This document shows positions 57,010 through 64,000 of a stretch of DNA of 64,000 nucleotides, piece by piece. The notes under the pieces were generated by a model. The model searched no databases. It saw nothing but the letters and a program-made list of their open reading frames with translations, and was not told the DNA's origin. The position numbers were made by a program, and so were the translations under genes. This stretch comes from Gnetum montanum (taxonomy: Eukaryota > Streptophyta > Gnetopsida > Gnetales > Gnetaceae), in assembly GCA_015680685.1 (NCBI GenBank), contig MNCI01022655.1:366302-430301 (forward strand), written 5' to 3'. The number at the start of each line of letters is the position of its first letter. Position 1 is the first letter of the stretch.

Positions 57010-58803
57010 TGAAAGACCACCAATTTCAGGCTTCAATACTTTAACTACAAAATTTTCTAAGTGTTAAGATTTGGCAAATTCTTCTAAGTGTTGGTGCTAC
57101 ACTCCCCAGCATAACTAGCATAGCATGCATCACATGACCTATTTCTCAAGATTTTCTAAGTGTCAATAGCACTTGCACAAAAAATTTTCTAAGTGTTATG
57201 CTACGCTCTCACTCTAGTTACTACTCTCTAGAGCGTAGCCAGCGTAGCACACATTTCTATATCTAGTTTTCTCAAGTGCCAAGCCAAAAATTTAAGATGA
57301 CTTGGGATGGAAGAAACTATTCTACAAATTTTCTAACTCTTGGGGTTGCTACACTCTACTATAGTCTAGAGCATAGCTAGTGTAGCACACATTTCAGTGG
57401 CCAATTTGCCTAAGTGTTAAGCTAGTAGCTGTCAAGATAGCTCATAATGGAGGAATAGTTTAACAAATTTTCTAATTCTTGGGGCTACCCCTCTTGCTAC
57501 ACCCTAAAGCATAGCTAATGTAGCATGAAGGAAAAATACAGATTCTATCAAACTTTTTCAAAGTATCCTTACTACACTCTAGAGCATAATTAGTGTACTG
57601 AGTTCTAGATGTCCAATTTTGCAAAATTTGACTAAGTGTCATGCTATGCTCTAGAATGTAGCTAGCGTAGCATTGCAGAGACCCTTTGACAACCTCCAAA
57701 ATCCTCTAGAGCTTAGCATCAACCTTCATCTCAACTTCAACATTCCCCCAGCAAGTAAGATCAACAATTTGTATCTCTTTTGCATTCCCTATTGGTCCCC
57801 TAAATTGTACCTACACTTGACCCTATTCAAAAGAGGGGAAGATGTAGTCTCGGAGTGTAGCCTCCAAGTTGCACTCTTTTTGCACTATTTGTAGGCACAT
57901 TGTAGTTATTCAAACTTTAGCACATGCAATCTTGGTAGTCTAGTCATAGTTTAATAGTCTCTGTGGATTTGATGTAGTACAATAGAGCATAGCACTTGCT
58001 ACTCCTATGGGAGCATAGCTAGATCTAGCATAGCCCCACCTACCCTCATGACACATGGCACTCGATCTACACTTTGCACTAACCCTAACTTTATAAATAT
58101 TCTTGTGCTCAATATTTTAGGGGTTGGAAAATCAAAAGGGCATTGGGCATTTTATCATCTTTAGCATGCTTTGGCACTCTTGCACCCTAGCACACTTAGT
58201 ACTTTAATGCACTCCAAGACCCCGTCGAACCATTGGTACACATCATCTAGCATGCAGTTCATCATTTTACTTGTCGAACACTATAATAGCCAACCTAGCA
58301 GGTTTAGTCCCCATGGTAGCCATTAGTTCCATAGCCCAAATGTCCTAGAGATTGTAACTACATTACTACAGTGCCATTATTCCTTCCTATACATTGCATA
58401 CCACTCTTACCTGATTTCTTGCAATTTCTATGCTCCTCCATTTAGGGCAGTGCACTTCCATTCACAAGTTCCATTGCATTTTCGAGCAATTTTTCTTTGG
58501 TATTTAGCATAGCACTTGTGTTTTCTTACTATTTTGTATGAATTTGCATGTTTATATAATTGTTCTCAAGCCAAGACACCCTACTACACTATGGCTTGGT
58601 TGGCCTCGGTGCTCACCAGTAACATTGTATAAACCCCTTCTACACATGTTCATCGTAACACCTTATAAGTTCCTATTTAATTGACAAGGTCATTTAGGGC
58701 ACCTCATCTCTACTTCTAGCATGACCCTCACATGGACTCAAGGTTAGGCTATACATCCACTAACCTCTTAGTGTTCTAGCCACTGATGTTTTTGATCATC
58801 ACA
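57010..58803 (+). repeat. 3' LTR of element H
   Basis: Starts TGAAAGACCACC, ends GATCATCACA, followed by CCATG. Same palindromic array as the 5' LTR, with more CpG forms kept. Confidence 0.88.
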
Positions 58804-59484
58804 CCATGTTGCTAAATCCTTATCAAAACTCATGCAACTACTAGCTAACATTCACTAATGGTCATGGGTGATATCTTTCTCATGCCTAAGACATCTCTCT
58901 AAATTTTTCTATAAATCTAGGAAGATGTCTTTATTTCCTAAAAGACATCTTTCTAAAGTCTCCATCCTAGAATATGCCTTTTCTCAATGGAAGACATCTT
59001 TTTGTATTTTGTCTACATTCTATACAAATGTCTTTATCTCATGAAAGATGTCTTTGGTTGGGAAAGACATCTTGTTATTTCTAAAGACATCTTTCTAAAT
59101 TTTCTCTAAGTTCATCCAAAATCTACTAAGACATTTGCTACTTTCTAGAGATGTCTTTCTTCACTTTCTCTTGCATGATGAATGCATCATTTCTTTTCCA
59201 GAACCTTGATCTTCTATATGCTTCAATGATGTCCACTTTGCTTGTACAATATCAGGTCCTTGTCCATGTTCTTTGGATATTCATTCAAAGACATGTGAGT
59301 GACCTCCTCCTTTGAGATCTAGGATAGTTTGTTCCTTATCCTCTTTATCTCATCTTAGTTTCCCATGTACATAGTCCTACAAACACAATAACCATACAAC
59401 CATATAGAAAAATTTTTTCTCCATTTTACTAATGTTTTAAGCACACCAAAACACACCAAAAGGTCCACAATAACCTCTAATTTT
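58804..59484. mobile_element. Unclassified insertion I, right part
   Basis: Non-coding. It begins with the CCATG duplication of H. Between 58880 and 59165 the motif AAGACATCTTT or its complement AAAGATGTCTT occurs roughly ten times in both orientations. It ends at the GACTAATA repeat shared with 39946-39953. Confidence 0.4.
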
Positions 59485-60740
59485 GACTAATAGGATGGAA
59501 AATCATCATGACCACAGATGGAAAAATTTCATATATAATGTAAGGGCCCTCCCATAGTGTTTGAATTTTTTTACATTGAGGTACATGCATGGGGTTTCAA
59601 TAGAGCACCTTATCTCTTGGTTGAAAATTGACTGTTCATATTCTAAGGCCATGACATTACTAGTTATATGCCTTGTGCACTTCATTTAATGACAAGGCCA
59701 CTAATTAATTCTTGTCTAGTATGTTGAGATTCAAAAATCTTTTTCATTAGGCTAGAATTAGGTCCAAGTGAAGGGCATAGGCCATTGAAAGTATACAAAG
59801 ATTAGCTTGGATGGAAAGAGTTGGATGTTTTCCATACACTAACTCATAGGGTGAATACCCAATAGGAAGTTGCCATGTTAAATTATAAGCCCAAAGAGCA
59901 TCGTTGAGTTTACTACTCCAGTCATTCTTATATTTATGAACTATTTATGTTAGTATTTTGGTGATTCCCTTATTGGTAACCTTAGCTTGACCATTGGCTT
60001 GGGGGTGATATGGAGTTGTTAATTTATGTTCAACCCCTAAGCATTACATGAGCTTTCAAAAAGTGTCACTTGTGAAATGTGTTCCATTATTTGAAATTAG
60101 TGCATGTGGCACACCATACCTATTTACAACATTTTTCTGTACAAACTAAGCCACCATAGATGATGAACAATTGGTGATGGCCACAACTTCTACCCATTTT
60201 GTAGAGTAGTCAACAGCCACAATGATGTAGGCATATCTATTTGACATAGGGGTAATGGATCCCATGAAGTCAATATCCTAAAGATCAAAAGGCTCTAGTG
60301 GTTAGATCCACTATTGAGATCCTTCCATGCATGCATTCATCCCTACACCATGTTGGCATATGTCATAGGAGTAGAAGAAGTAATGGGCATCCCTAAAGAT
60401 TATTGGCCAATAATATCTTACCAAGAGGATCTTAATGGTTTTCCTCTTCCTAGCATAGTGGCCATCACAAGGGCCTTCATGTGCATCTTGAAAGACTCAA
60501 AGTTGATCTACATCAAGGACACACCATCTTACCAATCCATGTCTATAAACCTTGTAGAGGTTTCTATTGATTTTCATAAAGTATTTGTCCTAATGAAGAA
60601 ACTACTATTTCTTGTGGTTCCACTCTTGTGGCATCTTCTATGTGAGTAGATAGAAGAGGATGTGGTTGTACTAGTTGTTTCTTTGGAAGCTTATTCATTA
60701 ATAGCACTAGCAAAGAGGAGTTCATTAGGAAACTTATCTA
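59485..60740 (-). pseudogene. Integrase of element G
   Basis: The zinc finger lies at about 60640-60330, with the GHYAR-like and H..H/C..C parts readable. The core start 'atggatcccatgaagtc' is near 60260, and the FDNG/ENGQ-equivalent region at about 60090-59990. The C-terminal WEGPYII-equivalent is near 59555. The frame is heavily broken. The plus-strand ORF 60314-60649 is an antisense shadow. Confidence 0.72.
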
Positions 60741-61860
60741 AAAATGGGCTCTCCCACTACTTACTATCCCATTTGAACTAAGACAAGTGATCAACCACCA
60801 CATTCTCAGTCCCTTTATAGTCAGCCATTGTTAAGTTGAACTCCTAAAGGATCACTAGCCACCATATGATACAGGAACTCATTGTTGGCTTGTTCATCAA
60901 GAACTGAATGGAATTATGGTCAATGTGCATAAAAAATTTATATCCAAGCACATAGTTCCTAAACTTTTCTAATGCATACACCACTTCCATAAGCTCTTTT
61001 TTAGTGGTGGTGTAGTTTAGTTGTGCATCCACAATGCTTATTCTTGCACAGTGGTTGTAATATGGACATTTCTGATCATCCAACTATGTAAGCATGACTT
61101 CCAAAGCATACTTTGATGCATCTTTCATGATGTGGAATGGTCTGGACTAGTCTGGTGCTCATAGAATTAGAGTTTATACAAGTTTTTGCTTTAACTATTG
61201 GAATTCATTCTCACATTTCTTGGTCTAAACAAATGATGCATCTTTCTTTGTAAGCTTCACCAATGGTTTAGTAATCTTTGAGAAGTTTTCAATGAAGTTC
61301 CTATAATAAATTTTGTGGCCAAGAAATGACTTTACATATTTCACTATTTCTAGCTACTTGGTTATCCCTTGGATGAACCTTACTTTTCTAGGTCTACCTC
61401 TATCCCTTTGATGGAAATGCGATGCCCCAAAACAATGTCCTCTTGGATTATTAGATGGATATTTTGCTAATTGAGCTTCAATTTTATCTCCACACACCTT
61501 TGAAGCACTTGCTCTAGGTAGTCCAATGCTTGCTCAAAGATATCCTTGTAGGTAGAGAAGTCATCCATGAAGACTTCTACCCCACTATCAATCTGTTGTT
61601 GGAAGATGCTTAGGATCAACTGTTAAAATGTAGTGGGGGCATTGCATAGGTCAAAGGGCATCTTGCTATATGCAAAAGTTCCTCAAGGATTTGTCAATGT
61701 CATATTGTCTTGGTCCTATAGTGTAATCAATATTTGGTTATAGCCACTATAACCGTCTAGAAAGCTATAGTAATAATGCCCCACAATGGTGTCTAGTACT
61801 TGGTCTACAAAGGACAATGGGAAATGATCTTTGTAAGTTGCCATATCCAACAACCAAAGT
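60741..61860 (-). pseudogene. RNase H and C-terminal half of RT of element G
   Basis: The open stretch 61083-60844 reads MDDQKCPYYNHCARISIVDA, TTKKELMEVVYALEKFRNYV and FMHIDHNSIQFLMNKPTM, an Athila-type RNase H with the last Asp kept. RT from about 61860 includes the AYSKMPFDLCNAPTTF-like and EVFMDDFS-like regions (61690-61560), both on the minus strand. The RT fingers are missing. Confidence 0.75.
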
Positions 61861-62130
61861 TTATATAGACTATCCAGTTTTGTGCTTTCTTTGGTACAAT
61901 AATAAGTTAAATGCTTTCAAATCAATGCTAATAAGTTAGATGCTTTATAAACTTATCAAAGATGCATAAACAATGATTACTATAGCTAAAACAATCATTA
62001 TATAATCAACAGTGATGTAATCAAAGATGTTTTAGGGAAATGGTCCAACTCTCCCTAATCAATCATAATAAGTTTATATATGAATACCCATAAACAATGA
62101 TTACGATGTCTTCTATCAATCCAAATGGGA
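61861..62130 (-). other. AT-rich filler replacing part of pol in element G
   Basis: About 270 bp that match neither E nor C, sitting where about 1 kb of pol (end of protease to front of RT) should be. It contains partial internal repeats ('aataagttagatgcttt', 'aaacaatgattac' twice). This suggests a deletion with filler DNA. Confidence 0.5.
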
Positions 62131-63999
62131 CAATGATGGATTAGCTTACCAACTCTAGTTTTATGTTGCTCTTTTTCAAGGGAGGTAGGTTCCAAGCTCT
62201 GTACATTTCTTACAAAATCAAATTAGCTCTGGAACATAAGTCCAAAAAATATTTACATGGTTTATTTTTGGAAATTTGTAAATAGATAAGAGGACTCTTA
62301 GGATCAGATCTTTTCTTGGGAAGATGATTAGCCTTAATCCAATCTATGACAATATGGGTCAACATGATAGTGTGCAACTAGGTAGTGCTTTGGTTCGAAG
62401 GTCACTTGTTAGACATTTTAGAGGAGGTAGTAGTAGGGTTAATAGCCACAGGTGTTTGTGAGGGATTTGTGAGACTATTGGTTCTAAAGAATGATCATTT
62501 GTGATGCTTCAATTCATAATCACTCAACTAAGGAGCTATTTATAAGTTTATGGTCCTTGTAGCATTTTTCTATTGTGGCTAGGTAGGTATCTCATCTTGG
62601 ATAGATGTAGTAGGTGACACAGGAGTTGAAGGTGGAGGTGTAGAAGTGGAAGAGTATGAAGGAGAATAGTAGGGAAATGGAGACTCCCCCTTTGGTGATT
62701 ATGCTCTATAGTATTCAAGAGGGAAATAGTGATGTGGGAAGAAAGTTTGACTAGAAGAGTCATGTGGAGAAATGGATTGCTGAAAATAGTACCCATATGG
62801 ATCAGATTGATGATAAGGATACTATTGCCTTGGAGGTGGCATTCCCCACAACTATGGGTGTTGCCACTTTTGATATAATCCTTAAGCTTGGTGTGGCACT
62901 CCACTCGGATAGTAAGCCTATTGGTGAAACTATTACTGATAGTTACCTTGTAAATAAGGTAACCTCCTAGGTGCTTACCATTTTCCTAATCTAGAATTTA
63001 AAACATACAACCCAAATTCCTATAAGTGTGACACAATAGGGCAACATCCCTTGGGATGTTCATATTAACTTATTTCACAACCATTATCATTAAATGATGA
63101 TTTGGAATTTGCAACCTCCTATATTGATGTAGCTTTTCCCTTAGCTTTATGATGTTCACGTTCCTTCACTCATGACCACTACCTCCTTGATCTCTACTCT
63201 TCTCTGTAATCTTCAAAGCCTTTTGAAATTTTTCATCCAAGGAGTCCCACATTTTATCAACCTTAGCAAATATTTGAATAACAAATTTTTGGATCAACAA
63301 GATTTTCTTTTGCACCATTTTGTCAAGTGGTGCCTCTTCCTTGTTTTCATAGAAATGAACCTCCCTCTTGTGGATGGAGAAGTCCTTGTTGTATTCCTGT
63401 ACACTTTCCTATTATTTCAGCTCTCCTTGCTCTTTGGCCATTTGCTCAATGAGCCTTTGAATCTGATGGACCCTTAGCTCAGAGATTTTCCCATGGGCAT
63501 AAGCCCCAAGATTCTCCTTATTTCAGTTTTGAGCCCATCTATGATATGACATAGTTGATCCTATTGAGAGCATCCATGGCTTGGGCAACATTGCAACAAA
63601 GAGTAGTACCTACCCATAGTTGCATCCAAGGACTTGTGAATGCCTCGTTTCCATCCTTGGATTTACTTTCTTAAATTGGACACTCTAGAGTATGTCTGGT
63701 ACTTATCATTAAATAGCTTTATCATCGTACTCCATCAAAAAATAAATTTTAATTTCAAGTATTGTTACCAAATTTCTACTTCCTTGATGAGTATCCTTGG
63801 GAACATTTTTAGCTTTTTCCATTCATTTTTCACATTCTATAAGATATAGGGATCATGAAAGGCTTGCAAATGATTTTGAGGATTTGAATTGTATCCCCCT
63901 TGAACTTGGGAATATTATTCATATCTAGCTATTTTATTTGCTATCCTTCATGTGTCTAGTTGGTATCCTCATAACCTTTGAAATCTTTAACATATTTCT
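62131..63999 (-). pseudogene. Protease remnant and gag of element G
   Basis: The protease region near 62170-62350 keeps a LPPLKKSNI-like segment. The gag tail (62904-62400) corresponds to that of E, and the capsid-type region lies at about 63900-63480 on the minus strand. It is open to the window edge without a visible start. Heavily decayed; the plus-strand ORFs 63172-63477 and 63640-63849 are antisense shadows. Confidence 0.6.
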
Positions 64000-64000
64000 A

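Larger units (their letters stand above)
40556..58803 (+). mobile_element. Tat-like LTR retrotransposon H, 18.2 kb
   Basis: Two LTRs of about 1.78 kb (40556-42333 and 57010-58803), perfect CCATG target duplication, tRNA-Asn-type primer site and polypurine tract. Coding order: gag, protease, then a 6 kb block carrying an antisense spliced gene, then RT, degenerate RNase H, archaeal-type RNase H, integrase, and a 1.85 kb 3' untranslated region with repeats. All pol domains are decayed. The LTRs differ visibly throughout, so H is older than A. Confidence 0.9.
59485..63999 (-). mobile_element. Athila-like retrotransposon G, gag-pol part
   Basis: Minus-strand element of the same family as E and C: gag runs off the right window edge, then protease, a truncated RT, RNase H and integrase down to 59485, with the integrase tail at 39827-39953. 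No LTR of G is in the window. Confidence 0.8.

Noticed and set aside
39355-60649. Long plus-strand ORFs at 39355-39699 and 60314-60649 that resemble each other
   Set aside because: They are exactly antisense to the integrase zinc-finger region in F and G; C has a similar antisense frame. They follow from the codon pattern of the real gene.
1-64000. tRNA, rRNA and CRISPR arrays
   Set aside because: None seen. The tRNA-like strings are only primer-binding sites, and the tandem repeats lack the spacer logic of CRISPR.

Overview
This window looks like intergenic DNA of a large plant genome, most probably a gymnosperm. That is inferred from AT-rich sequence, no recognisable host gene in 64 kb, and layer upon layer of old, unremoved LTR retrotransposons. 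Almost everything is Ty3/gypsy of two kinds. One family is Athila-like: LTRs run TGATGAGT...ACTCATCA, the RT carries an FMDDF-type motif, and the primer site is a decayed tRNA-Asp match. The other kind is Tat-like: two RNase H domains and a tRNA-Asn-type primer site.

The left half is a five-level nest. F (minus, 39245-39826) is interrupted by E (minus, 1-4759 plus 33291-39244). E's integrase core is split by C (plus, 4760-33290). C's gag region is split by A (plus, 7981-27362, perfect target duplication CCATA). A's 3' LTR is split by B (minus, 19179-25716), a relative of A. E, C and F are Athila-like; A and B are Tat-like. A is the youngest and best preserved: gag, protease, archaeal-type RNase H, RT, degenerate RNase H, integrase, then a separate intact 170-codon ORF with its own TATA box. 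B keeps the same ORF intact although most of its pol is deleted.

The right half is the Athila-like element G (minus, 59485-63999, with its integrase tail at 39827-39953). Its integrase C-terminus is split by an unclassified 1.3 kb insertion, which is itself split by H (plus, 40556-58803, target duplication CCATG). H is an 18 kb Tat-like element with 1.8 kb LTRs full of palindromic repeats. Between its protease and RT, on the opposite strand, lies a multi-exon gene remnant with GT..AG introns and a decayed NIF/FCP1-like HAD-phosphatase segment.

The pol genes are mostly dead. Their stops are largely at Gln or Arg codon positions, as expected from C-to-T decay of methylated DNA. The points most worth a second look are the RNase H order in A, the intact accessory ORF with an internal promoter in A and B, the spliced antisense gene in H, and the large coiled-coil protein in the env position of the Athila-like family. 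Three assembly defects are visible: a 256-bp duplication around a single N at 11085, missing sequence at the N at 25716, and an 876-N gap at 19700-20575.
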